This document shows, piece after piece, positions 47,871 to 59,380 of a DNA stretch of 64,000 nt. Both the position numbers and the translations under genes were made by a program. The stretch lies in contig OY997596.1 in the NCBI GenBank assembly GCA_963921825.1, forward strand, positions 16,435,001-16,499,000, given 5' to 3'. The DNA is from Erodium maritimum (lineage: Eukaryota > Streptophyta > Magnoliopsida > Geraniales > Geraniaceae). Numbering within the stretch: position 1 is the stretch's first letter; each line of letters begins with the position of its first letter. The notes below the pieces were generated by a model. That model saw nothing but the letters and a program-made list of their open reading frames with translations. It had not been told where the DNA came from and did not search any database.

Positions 47871-48835
47871 TAAAACCATACTACGAACCCTAATAGTTTT
47901 TTTAGTTAAAGGAGTGTGGCCTTAGTCCTCAATCTTTTATCTCGTCAAAGTATTGCTAAATCCATGAATTGGTTTTAGTCTTGTTATTGGGCCAAGTAAA
48001 ATTTGATGAATGACTTGGAAAGATATTCTTAGGTTATCCCACAGAAACAAAAAGTATATTATACTTTTTTCACTTAGAGCTTCACTAGCACGCTAGCCCG
48101 TGTTTTGTCAAAAGAGCTTGGCTAAACTGCAAATCACCAACCTATACGCAAGTGCCTTTGTCTGGTTATTATTTTAGCAGGAAACTAACTTTCTCTCCCG
48201 TCAATAAACCTTTTTTATTATTACTAATTCTCTCTCAAAACACCCAGCTATCAGTCGAGCTTAACAGACCCTCTAGAGATGCTCTCAGGCAAATGAAACA
48301 ACATCATGGCACTGGGAAAAGAATCCCACCCATTACTGTTATTCTTCAAGTATTAAATATCTATTCAGTCAATGCAAGCAAGAGACCAAAGAATATAAAA
48401 CTTCACACAAACAAAAGTTTTGTTTATAATAATTTGTATACCATTGTCACCATCATAGCACACCTGACCAAGAATGATCACAACAAGACAACTTGAACAT
48501 ATAATTTCATAGCATTGCATGCTCTTAATTACACCCAGAGAGTGTTTGACAAACATAAACTTCCAACACCACCTGATTTTTTTCCCAATTGTAACAGCTA
48601 TTGAATTCGGTCTTGTGGAATTCTACAAAGTACATCAAAACAACTGTCATCTCACCAGGAAAGAATATCACAACCAAGCCTGATCACGACAAAGCTTCCT
48701 ATCACGTTTCTGAAAAAGAAATTTCAATACGCAAAACGGGAAGAAAAAGAAAGCAGGTATAGCTACCTCAACAACATCAACCGCATGAGAATGAAGTAAA
48801 GTAGAAGCCAAACATCAGCTTTATGTGAGACTGGA
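47871..48835. other. 3' flank of the p34-like gene
   Basis: AT-rich sequence, the last few hundred bases of which are the likely 3' UTR of the minus-strand gene ending at 48836. No other gene is seen. Confidence 0.5.
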
Positions 48836-51474
48836 TCACACCTCCTCTTCATCCTCGCTACTCCCCACAAACATAGAAGCCATTTTCATGGCCAGCTTTG
48901 CAGCCATTTCCTTTCTTTGAAAATCAGGCATCAACCTCAAATTACTGCGTATGTTTCCTATCTCGGACATCAATTGTTCCAAATTCTCAAAGTCGAATTG
49001 TTTTCCCTTATCTAGTTCTGTGGCGGTTTCTGCTTCTGCCTTGGATGACACTTCCTTGTTGATGATCTCATCCTGCAAAGCACATGTTGATGTTGATGGC
49101 TGCACATCTCCATTATTGAAAATGGTTTCATGGCCCTGATCGTGAGCCATACTTGAAGTATTCTGAGCACCAGATTCCTCTGTGGATGGGCCTGCCGTCG
49201 CAGAAACCCATTCCTCTTCTGTCACAACCCAAGGTTCAGCTGAACCAGCCGATAATATTTCATACTCGAATTCAAAATCAGAATCTTCTTCTGAGAAATC
49301 TGAATACAGATTATGAAAAGCATTCAGCATTCTGACTACTGATTACCAAATATATATTTAAAATCAATAAGTATGTGGAGAGAACCTTCATTTTCAGGTA
49401 ATGATGGTTGAGTTATCTTGTCGCCTGATTTCAGAATCATTCCAGGCCACATATGAGCAGAAAGAGCACCATAGAGACGTTCAACTCCTTGAGAATCACC
49501 ATTAATTGACAAACCTATTTACACAAAATTGAGTGTTATTACAGAAATAAAATGGACACGGCAAGGTGTCAATTTTAAGCCCGGCCTTGAAAACGTTTGC
49601 ATGATACTTTTTTGTTCTTCATTCATATTGATGTTAACTATTAAGGCAGAAAAGAGATGATGATTGATCATTTATGAGGAAATCACTAACTGAAAGTGAA
49701 GGCAAACAAGGAATCTTACATTTGTCAAAATCAGGATTGGATGCACAAGCTTCAATGTATTCAATGTTATGTTCAGTGCACCATTCTAAACAAGACTTCC
49801 TCATCTCTGATGATGGTTCTTCACTCCCCAATAAAGTAGTTCCCTCGGTTTCTGAAATTCCACAATCAGCAAACTCTTGATAAGGATCAGCAGAGTCATC
49901 ATCAAACTTCAGCATGCGTCTTCTGTATTCAGTATGAACAGGATGACCTGAAACAAGATCCACCTTGTTCCCAATGCATAATAAAATATCAAAGTTCTGA
50001 ATGTCAGTGCGAGAAACCCAATCCTTAAGTGCAGCAAGGGATGATAGCTATTCACAAAATAAAAAAACATATCACATTCTGGCTGACAGACAAACAATGA
50101 ACTTTGCACTTTCTTTTGCAGAGACAAAATGTATAAGGAATCAAACAGTTGAGCTCACATCATTCATGTCGAAAACCATCACCAAGGCAGCCAGCTGGTT
50201 ATACATCGGCAACGCCCCAAGGGAAAACCCATCATGTAGATGAGCCATCCATACAGATACATCAGCAGAGTAGTATTTAGTGTTAATACTCCACCTATTG
50301 AAAGAAACATTACAATGATAAGTAAATGTTTAGAAACTATGAAGAGGATATTGTAATGTCCTTTCAAGTATTAAACTTAGTAAGTACTAAAGGGACATGT
50401 TATAGTTGATGAATCTACCCTTGGAGAAGTACTTCGGTTGACGAATCAAAATCATCATCAAATTCCACAGAGAGTAATCCTACAACAGCAGCAAAAATGT
50501 CAAATGACATAAGTTATCAAAATATTTCAGAAGCTGGACACTTCAACTGAAGCACAACCAGCGGTGCCATGTCAAAATTGGACTTAGTAATCAGCATACA
50601 TGATACAAGAGAAGACACCTACACTTATGTAACAGGAAAATGACCCAAAAAGGAAAAGAATGGAGGAGCCAGTATTGGGACTGTAACTTTGTCCAATTCA
50701 TCATAAAACACACCATAGATTCATAGAATTAGTTTTGCTTGTACCATACACTATATTGTACGAAATCTCATCATCTCCACCTAAACAGCAAAAAACGCAA
50801 GCAACAAACCAATTAACATGACTGCCAAGAAACCAAATTTGACAGTTCAACTGAAGAGCAAGTAGTGCAGTCCAGTGGTAACACTAGATTTAGTTAAGAT
50901 TGTGGAATAAGAGAAATCTATATCGCTCTAACCAAAAGTTAAGTTACCAAATTAAGGAAAAAATAAAGGAGCGCCCAATATTGGGTAAGCAAGCTTATTC
51001 TTTTAACCATCAAAATTAGATTTTGCTTGCATCAAGCTCTTACTACACAGTACAAAAGTGAATTCACTTAACCATAAGATCAGAGCTGGAAACCAAGTGA
51101 ACCAATCCAAATAAATGGATACATAAAAATTTGATTGGAATTCAAATTATTTCCTATTTACCTAACATTTCTGCTCAACCAGCATAAAACTGAGATCAGA
51201 AAGTTTGCCAATAAATTAAGTTTTCATAAATGAAAATTGAATGAAATCAATTAAACAACATAAACAATCAGCCTTACTAAGTACCAGTACACACATCAAA
51301 TCAGTACCAACAAGGATCAGTTCAAATCAATTCAAGGAGAGGGAGAGATTTACGTGAGATGAGGGTCCGCTTGCCGACGTTGGAGGATCCAACAATCAAG
51401 ATACCGGGTCTCTTCTCAAGAGAGGTCCGCTCCGAGCAGGGGTGCAGACAGGAATTTATCTCAGGGGTTGTCAT
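48836..51474 (-). CDS. alpha/gamma-adaptin-binding protein p34 (AAGAB) homologue
   Basis: Six coding exons on the minus strand give 412 residues: 51474-51354, 50479-50419, 50294-50159, 50047-49720, 49514-49386, 49299-48836. The protein starts MTTPEINSCLHPCSER. A P-loop-like GSSNVGKRTLISR follows (residues 28-41), then WSINTKYYSADVSVWM, a GTPase-like GNKVDLVSG, LEWCTEHNIEYIEACA, GDSQGVERLYGALSAHMW, and an acidic C-terminal helix region ending SSEDEEEV. WSINTKYYSAD and the EWC..H.IE. motif match the mammalian AAGAB/p34 protein, which chaperones assembly of clathrin adaptors AP-1 and AP-2. The plant role is inferred from that. GTP hydrolysis is not shown: the family has a GTPase-like fold, often called a pseudoGTPase. 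A 5' UTR exon probably lies near 52130-52220. Confidence 0.88.
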
Positions 51475-52435
51475 CGACAATTAATAAATATAGAGAAAAA
51501 TCAACGATTAAATTGTGCCAACAGTAGAAACATTTGGCTCCTTGAATCTCGGTTTGGCCGCAATATACTTTAACATCCTACAATCTGTATGAACTTGATT
51601 AAATTGAAGTATTCTAAAACACTGATTCTAAACATTGAAGTATTTATAACATGATTTATTCGCCCCAAAATTAACCCGCTCATCGTAACCAAACATTTAT
51701 ACCTCAACAGATGCAAAACAGTCCAAGAAAGGCAAATCTTGCCTTAGTAGCCTGTTTGACGAAATGCATACATCTATACATACACATGTAATAGCTTTAA
51801 GTGACAAAGAAAATAAAAATAACCTAATGATCAGTTAATTCATACTGTATGAAACTGAGAGAGCAAACATGGTTTCTAGAACCCGGACATCTGCAATCCT
51901 TACATTTATATATTTCCAACCATGTGAAAATTCAAAAGCTCAATTTCATATTTCTAACCAAACATCTTCAATTCTTAAATTTATATATTTCCAACCATTG
52001 CCATCCTCTAATCTCATTACCAGCACCAATCCATGGCTAACCTAAACCAAACCCAAACATCTTCCATTCTTGTATTAAATGAACCGAAAAATGAAGGAAG
52101 GTGTGAAATTGTAGAGGGAGATCGAACCTTTCTCTCAGCCGGTGGTGGATGGGGTCGCCGGTTGCTGCGATTTGAGGAAAATGTGAATGTAGGAGAGGTT
52201 TGGGGTTAGACGAACTGAACTAGTTACTAGGGAGTTTAAAGCTGTAGCAAAATTAATTGGAATGAGAACGTCAGTGCATGTACAAGATCTTACTAGAGAT
52301 TTAAATCTTATACATTATATCGGAATATGTGTGATACAAATGGATATTAGAATCGAGGGTAAATTGTACACAAAACTTCATATGCTAATTATATTTGAGG
52401 GTAGTTTTCGGTTTTTTTTTTTATATAGCAAAAAG
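51475..52435. other. 5' region of the p34-like gene
   Basis: Likely contains the 5' UTR intron and promoter. A GAGAAAG followed by GTTCGATC donor on the minus strand near 52130 could end a non-coding first exon, but I could not confirm the matching acceptor. Short plus-strand frames here have no support. Confidence 0.4.
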
Positions 52436-53373
52436 TATTTTTCATTCATTAAGTCGTTTCAATACAATAGAGTGCATCAGAGACTCTCTGATCACGAAAA
52501 ATAGGACAAGAACAGTTAAGAATGTTCGCTATTTTTTTTCATAAGATAATCGTCCTGGACGGTATTGAATCGGTGCCCCAAAGGCGAGGACATAATATGG
52601 AAAAAGGGGGTGGGGTACCGCAGATCAGTAAAGACCTCAACAGTAATGGTGATGGTGGGAGGCAAAGCATAGTCCGAAGACCCCTCCCTAGGCCAGTCCC
52701 CGATGCTACCTTCCCTAGGGGAATCCATGATTCCCTGTTCAGTAGGCACCGAGCCTACAAAGACTGACTGGACGACAACGGCGACAGTTCCCCGACCACG
52801 GTCTTCAAACCAAGACTCGGGCGGTTCACGCAACGATCCTTGGTTGCTTCTTCTCCAAGCATTTCCCACCCCATCCTCCTTCCTCCAAACCCTAGTTCGC
52901 CGGCCAAATTTGCCACGATCGTACTCTAGCTAGTCCTCTCTCGGGCGGCGCGGCTCCTAGGGTTACGCCTCCACCATGCCTTGCTCCAACCCTGATCTTG
53001 GCTCCTCTTCTCCCTCGCATGCCTCGGTGGAGGCCTATGAGGTGGGGACGACAATGACCGCTTCAGTGGCGGCTGCGGAGGTAGCGCCAGAAGGGAAGGA
53101 GGAATCGCTTACGAAGAGGACCACGGTAGGTTGCCTCGTATAGAGGGGACATCCTTGATTCCCGGCTTAGCAACACAAGAAGAGGAGGAAGAGCGGGGAG
53201 AACGCCATGACAGCAGAGAGGAGAGACCGAACCTACGCCGAAAGAGGTGCAGGCTGCGCTGGAGTGAGACGCGGCAGGGAGGGGCTGAAACCCTAGGTTT
53301 GTTCTCCATTGGAGGTGCAAACCCTAGTAGAGAGATCCCCAACTTACGAACAAGTTTCCATCCTTTTCTCCGT
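52436..53373 (-). mobile_element. retroposon of the same family, copy C
   Basis: Minus-strand unit sharing its 5' start with copy A: CTAGGGTTTGCACCTCC, then ATG for a peptide starting MENKPRVSA (copy A: MEDKPRVSS). Further along it shares PPTITITVEVFTDLRYPTP (copy A: PPTITTTVEVPQNLRYPAP) and a CTGGACGGTATTGA motif near the 3' end. The 3' tail is an A-run (T-run on the plus strand, 52415-52425). Flanking sequences are only loosely alike (GAGGGTAGTTTTCGG and GAGTAGTCTTCGTTG), so a target duplication is possible but not proven. Confidence 0.6.
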
Positions 53374-53932
53374 AGAGTAGTCTTCGTTGTTTTTCATTTG
53401 TCTTGTTTGTTTGATTTTTTTATTTTAAATCAAAATCATTGATAATATTATTATATCTTTTCACTTTATGCTTCACCTCCTTTTAACTCAACTTTTCATC
53501 TCCATCCTTCCTTCTTCAATGAGCTTCAATTCAAAACGACCCAAACCATCTTTCTTCATCTCACTCTCATCTCTCTACAAAACATATCAACGACAACAAC
53601 TATTTCCTCTCCGTGAAGTCTTCGGCTCTCTCTGCAAACCGGGCAACGTTCATCTCCTCTCCGTCGAACTAGGTACGAACTCTTTTAGGTTTTAGGTATG
53701 CTCCCAAATCTTGGATAAAGAGAAATAAATTTGAGATCACCAAATACATGTTTAATGACAACCTCTAACAAAGATAACAAAGCTGGAGGCAAGGGATATC
53801 GCCGTCATGATCAAGGACCAACTAAAGTGATACAGTGATGAATGTCATTATTGTATGTATTTCCGATAATCTTTTCAGCGATATTCTTCGCGATGATATG
53901 ATGATTCAGATGAACATAACTTCAATTTGATG
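53374..53932. other. intergenic, nothing recognised
   Basis: Mixed sequence with a 75-codon plus-strand frame at 53468-53695 that matches nothing I know. No gene call. Confidence 0.4.
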
Positions 53933-53940
53933 GATAGCAG

Positions 53941-54787
53941 TAGAGGTGGGCGTGGCCGGTGACCACCCTTTTAACCCTAAACCGCTACCCGAACCGTGAC
54001 TATCGGTTTACTAAGATCTGTAACCATCACCGTACCTGTAACCGAAGGTTATCTAAGAACCCAGCCGGTTATGAAGTCGGCCGGTTATGGTTTTTATCCG
54101 GTCCACCAAGCCCACTGGGCTTTTTGGGTTCTTCATTTTAATCTTCAAATTTGAGCCATGATTTAAGTTATTGAGCAAAATTTATACTTCATTTTTATCT
54201 GTTGACATGATTTTTGAATATTTGTCAATTTAGTTAACAAGGTTTCGATTTTACTCTTTCCTTTTGATCTTATTCATATATTCATATTGTGGTATTAAAC
54301 TCGAGATAAATACAAATGTGTAATGAATGCAAGAGTAAAACAAGAGAATATTTAAAATATTATCAACAAAAATAGAAATACAATTTAATAGCTATAGTCA
54401 CCACAGGCTAATTTAGATCATGATGTGTGATGTGAATTAGTGCTAGGGTAGTGCATATTGAGAAGGTGAATTAGGGTTACACAAAGTGTATGAGCCGACT
54501 GAAAGTGATTAGGCTTAACGGTTGGACTATAAAATAATATATTAAAAACACGAGTTTATATATGCCAATGAGATAAATGGACAACCCATTAGAAAAATCA
54601 TAGTATTATGTAAACGATCGGTCGGTCGGTTTTTTCCCGGTTTGGAGGATGAAAAACCGTACCCAACCTAAAATGCCGTCCGACTGGTACTTTTTTAACC
54701 GTAACCGTAGTCGATGACACCGGTTCGGTTATTTCGGTGATGGGGACGGTCGGTTTTTGGTGATGGCCGGATATTTACACAGTCCTA
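53941..54787. mobile_element. non-autonomous hAT-type element
   Basis: An 847-bp element flanked by a perfect 8-base duplication GATAGCAG (53933-53940 and 54788-54795), the hAT signature. It begins TAGAGGTGGGC and ends ACAGTCCTA, so the terminal inverted match is short and imperfect, as is common for plant hATs. Both subterminal regions are crowded with GGTT/AACC and CCGG motifs (CCGGTTATG, CGGTCGGTCGGTT), which usually bind hAT transposases. There is no coding frame. Confidence 0.88.
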
Positions 54788-54795
54788 GATAGCAG

Positions 54796-55102
54796 AACCG
54801 GCAACAATTAGCCTCACTCGTGGATGCTCTTACAACAGGAATCTCCACCTTGACAAACTTAGCAAATGCATTGCGTATACTAAACTGTTCAGAAGTGACT
54901 GTCAGTATTGGATGCAAGAAAGCACTCAGGCCATTATTGCAAACCAACGGAAACACAGCCACACAGTATCACAAACCCTTTCTTCCTTTGATCCATACAG
55001 AACTTGTTTTCCAGGGGCTGCAACAGCAAGACAACATAATCTAAACATAACAATGTTTTTGTTTGCTATTTTTTAATCAGAAGTTCTTGTTTGCTAATTA
55101 AC
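54796..55102. other. 3' flank of the eIF6 gene
   Basis: Probable 3' UTR on the minus strand. A 74-codon plus-strand frame here has no recognisable domain and is not called. Confidence 0.45.
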
Positions 55103-56938
55103 TCAGACATAAGTGTCGATCAATGACTTCCTCATCTCATCCACGATAGCACCGGGCTGGGCTTCCCTCAACTTGAATACGCTCTCAATCACCGACAATT
55201 CGGTTGCTGTGGTGTCTGAACCACAGAAAGCGGTCCAGTCATTCACAATCAAACCCGCAGCTATGACATCACTCCCACGATTCACTGTCCCAGCTACCAA
55301 AGGAACCTGTAGGAGCGTGGAAAGCTCGTCCAAGTCTTCAATGGACGTATGGGGATGAACCTGCCCAAACAACAATTAACTCTTATCAGAGTAAGCTTGC
55401 AAGTCCATTCACTTTGTATACATCAACCCAAACTGAGTAATCCTTACCAAGCCACCTCTATTTGAGAAGGTGCAGTAGCTGCCTACAAGAATGTTACCAG
55501 CAACTGTCTGCCTGAAAACCTCAACTCCAAGAACATCTGCTATCATCTCTTCTGTTTCCTGATAGACAATAACAGTTGCAGGGAGATGAGCATGACGAGC
55601 ATGCTAGAGATTATTGCATCAGATTCAAGACACTATAGACTCATGCATGTTGTCCTGGTCTATTGTGTAATAAAAACCTACATAACTATTCAAGGATGCT
55701 TGGGAACCAATACATCATTGTCTTCAGGACTTGACATTCAAGTTTCAAGGGACCAGGATCAGAGATACATTTAAGGGACATACTAAACATGTAAATTTGA
55801 TAACTTGTCTGTACAGAAGTAGGGGTGAGTTAGGACACATCTTGTTTCTTTCGACAAAATGGGTGTTACAAAAGTATAAGGAATATTTACGAGCAACATC
55901 ATTTCAATCATGTATGAGGAATTCCTTCTAGTAATCTAACATTTAGAGGCACTTCAAGTGGCAAGTTAGAATTAACAAATTGAAGCAATAAACATGGATA
56001 AGCGAATTACACTGAATGTTAATCGCAACAATTTAACATGTAATTCAAAGGCCAATTATAACTTACCCGGTCAAGATCAGTGTGAGTGAGAGCCACATGA
56101 TCATTGCATGCCAAACAATTCCCCAGAGCAGAAAGCCTCTCATCTATCCGCTGAACAACAACTTGATCAGGTAGGCTGTTTCTCAAGTGTTGAAGCTCTT
56201 CAATGGGAACAAAATAACAATAAATACAATGTCAGCTAGCTCAGATACCATTGGAAAATAATGGGGTTTATTAAATTCGATGAAGCTATCACACGACCGA
56301 AACAAGCTAAGGTTAAAGCAGAACAGCTTTGACCGATGTTCATACAATATACTTGAGAACAACTAGCGTGTACAATAATCATTAACAACATAACTTAAAC
56401 ATCTAGAGCGAGTTCAGTAAAAGGCAATCACCTTGGTCAGTTGTCGTGTGAGGCAAGAGAAGTCCGTTTTTGTTGCCTGCCAATGAAGGTAGCACACTTA
56501 ATTTAGATGTCAATAAACTCGATGGATAAAACTAATATAAGTGTTAGAGCGCCGTCAATGGCTTGCAATACCGGCACAAAGCCGCCCGATGATCCTGGTG
56601 CCTCCAATGGAGGTCTTGACCACAGGAATCACATCCGCCAGGTCGGTCTCAAAAGTACTGTTTGCAAAGACAATCAATCATGATTTTTCAAAAACTATTC
56701 TCTATCCAGCCAAAATATCACTTCAAAAACAAATCAAACCACAAAACCTGTAGAAGTTTTCTGATCCGCCGATTGCAACCAAACAGTAGGCATTGGTCAG
56801 CTTGGAGAAAACCCCAATCTCGCAAGAATTCTCAAACATGAGTCCTGAACAAAAATAAAAATCGCCAATCATCAAAATCACAGCACGGACCAACGAAAAT
56901 ATAACTATTCGAAGTCTCTGAAACTCACTGGTCGCCAT
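55103..56938 (-). CDS. EIF6: eukaryotic translation initiation factor 6 (eIF6)
   Basis: Seven coding exons on the minus strand give exactly 245 residues, the length of eIF6 across eukaryotes: 56938-56929, 56844-56748, 56657-56572, 56476-56432, 56197-56067, 55558-55448, 55360-55103. Seen: [98 protein letters not shown], and the C-terminal LIDTYV. eIF6 binds the 60S ribosomal subunit in nucleus and cytoplasm, is needed for 60S maturation, and blocks joining with 40S until it is released. The first coding exon holds only ten coding bases. A 5' UTR intron lies between a donor at 57048 and an acceptor before 56970. All frames are open. Confidence 0.96.
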
Positions 56939-56969
56939 GATTAGGAGAACTGAGCAGAGCGAAGACCGA

Positions 56970-57150
56970 GCTGAAGAAAAAAAAATACATAAAAAGGATT
57001 GAACGATAACAAGGAATGAAGAGAAAACCCAAACCCTAGAATAGTACCTGGACTTGTTGCAGAGAGAGCGGTGACCGATTGCGAGGTTCAGGCGGAAAAA
57101 GCCTTGTTTTGAAACTAGGATTTTTGGGAGAGAAATAAAGAGGGAGTGCT
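56970..57150 (-). promoter_or_regulatory. 5' UTR exon and leader intron of eIF6
   Basis: On the minus strand, a leader exon upstream of 57048 ends AAGTCCAG before GTACTATTC. A TTTTTTTTCTTCAG acceptor brings in the exon that starts CTCGGTCTTCGC and carries the ATG at 56938. A leader intron is common in plant housekeeping genes. The transcription start is not fixed. Confidence 0.6.
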
Positions 57151-58356
57151 GAGCTGTCGATATTGAGGCGTGCCACGTAGGTACTCTGTCTTGCTATCCT
57201 TCTCCGAGAAACTTGATCATCAAGTTCATTCTCTATCCTCTAAATTTAATGTGCTCTCCATCCTAGGGGTAACATGATTTCTAAAGATGCTGACTATGTA
57301 ATTAATTAAGATTTCAACGGAATCTGTTGAGAAATAAAATTCATAAATAAAAAGAAAAATTTATTGATAAAATACAAAATTAAAAAATTACATAACTTAA
57401 AAAAATACATAACTCAAATTGACAATTCATTTGGTCGATATAAGCTTATGCAGTAATGAATTGTTTGATGAACGTTACTAATACCATATATATTTTTATC
57501 GCATCGTCGTCGAATATTTTTATCGCAGCAGAAAAATGATTTTTAAAATAAAAAACAGATTTTTAAATTTAAAAACTGATTATAAAATTTAAAACTGATT
57601 TTTTAAATTAATTACCTAATTAATTACCCAATTAATTACATTACCTAAATTAAATAATTACATAAATCAATTACCTGATTTTTGAAATTAATTACCTTAT
57701 TAATGACCTAATTAACTAACTAAATTAACTAACTAAATTAACTACTTAAAGCAATTACCTAAAACTAAAACCTAATTACCTAATTAGGTAACACATGATA
57801 CTGTGCTTCTTCTTCTTCTCCACGCTGCGTCTGTTTTTTTTACAGGCCCCGCGTCAGCATGAGAAAGGACGGCGGCGAAGCAGAGGATCGCGAGGCTGAA
57901 AAAGGCCCCGCGCCTCTGCCCCTCGAACCCTCCTCGTCCTCCCCCCCCCCCCCCCCCCCCCCCCCACACACACACACCAAGCGAACCCTGAACCCCGAGG
58001 CCTTTCCCCTTCTGCTCTCGCCCCGGTCTCGCTCAAACCCCGCTTGATTTGGATGCTCTTAGAATACAAAATGGTTTATTTGACGTAAATTTTATACTAT
58101 CCACTTCAATTTTGTTGGTTCGTGATCCCTTTTGAATCGTGTTTGTTGTCTTTTTTTTTAATTATGATTTTTTCATATGTGATTGGTCATTTTTGTTGTA
58201 ATTTAATTTTGTATTTAATTTTTTTAATTGAAAAAAATACATGGAAATCTTACGTCAATCTAATTTAAACCAGCACTGACATAAGAAAAAACTCTTTCGC
58301 TCTATTGTGTGTCCCTCTCTAGAGTTTTTTCCCTAGTCGTACCGTAAATCCTAGTC
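57151..58356. other. AT-rich region, then a GC-rich patch with a poly-C run
   Basis: 57300-57780 is a low-complexity run of AATTAC and TTAATTACC motifs. At 57860-58050 the base composition changes abruptly to GC-rich, with a C-run of about 24 bases at 57941-57964 next to a CA repeat. The frames across it are driven by low complexity. No gene is called. Confidence 0.45.
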
Positions 58357-58848
58357 ATGTTGTCTATCATTTCTATCGTCCTATTACCGTCGTCTCCTCC
58401 AATGAGAGCCTCTGTTGCACTTTCACTCACGTCAATGGAGGGGCCTCAACTTGTCGGCCTGATCATACCTCCATGTCCATTGCATGAAGTCATCAGCCCC
58501 TTTAAAGCAAGGAGGAGGCCGAAGCAACCAAACCCGCCTTCGTCTCTACCATCGTCCACCATCGATGATTCTCCCAAGATGACCACTACCATCGTTCCCT
58601 TCACCTCGGGGAGGACTTCGTCGGCGTCCCTTTCGAAGAAGCCTAAGAGGGTATGGCCTGTAAAGGTCGGAACCCTAGATTATTCTCCAAACAGGATGGT
58701 GTCGACACCCATACCATCGCTTCTGGCCGGTCCTAAGTCCGTTAGGGAGATGGTATGGTCACTGTCGCGTGTCCGGTCGCGATCCCACCACCAATCCGCG
58801 GCGGTGATCCACTCTTCTCGCAACCGACTCGAGAAGGCCTTTCGATGA
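58357..58848 (+). other. unrecognised 163-codon frame
   Basis: An open frame rich in proline, serine and arginine with no recognisable domain. The composition resembles the N-terminal parts of LINE ORF1 or of the unrecognised retroposon family, but I found no shared motif. Possibly a repeat-derived scrap. Confidence 0.25.
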
Positions 58849-59380
58849 TTCCCTGTTTGATCTATCCTCTACCTCTTGCCCACAAACCCATGTTAGTCCT
58901 AGTTCCCGTAGTCCAATCGTAAATGTCCAAATGTAAATATCATCATTGGCAATATAATAAATCGGATTTTAATATTACTTAAGTGTTGGAGTAATATGTT
59001 GTGTGTGTTTCCGATCTATTCCCATCATGCGAATAGAACCATAGATCAGGACGGATGACACTCGATGAGGTCCCTAGTCAATAGTCTTCGCTAGAAGCGA
59101 CTAGTATGAAACATGACTCTTGATGCCTTACGTTCTATTGGTCATTGAAAAAGGTTGCGGAGTATGATCATAGACATCATGTAGGACATGATGTTAGACG
59201 ACCCGACCTGAATATGTTCCATAGATTAAGTCATGAACATATTCAGAGTCGTAGCTTGTCAGGTATCCTTAGACCGAGGAGTCTATATGATTGTTATGTA
59301 GTAAACAACCAATTTTGACCTGAAATCCCAACGTTGCACAGTGACTGGGCTTCCATAACGGCCAAGATTGGCTTGGGGAA

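Noticed and set aside
52516-52869. Frame in copy C as a host protein
   Set aside because: It shares its core with the frame in copy A at 32.2-32.8 kb, so it is repeat sequence.
54820-55044. 74-codon plus-strand frame beside eIF6 as a gene
   Set aside because: No recognisable motif, no splice context, and it lies in the probable eIF6 3' UTR.
57784-58069. Overlapping frames with poly-glycine or poly-proline runs
   Set aside because: Produced by the poly-C tract and CA repeat; no domain, splice context or start support.
58357-58848. 163-codon frame as a novel gene
   Set aside because: Low-complexity P/S/R composition inside repeats; kept only as an unrecognised frame with low confidence.
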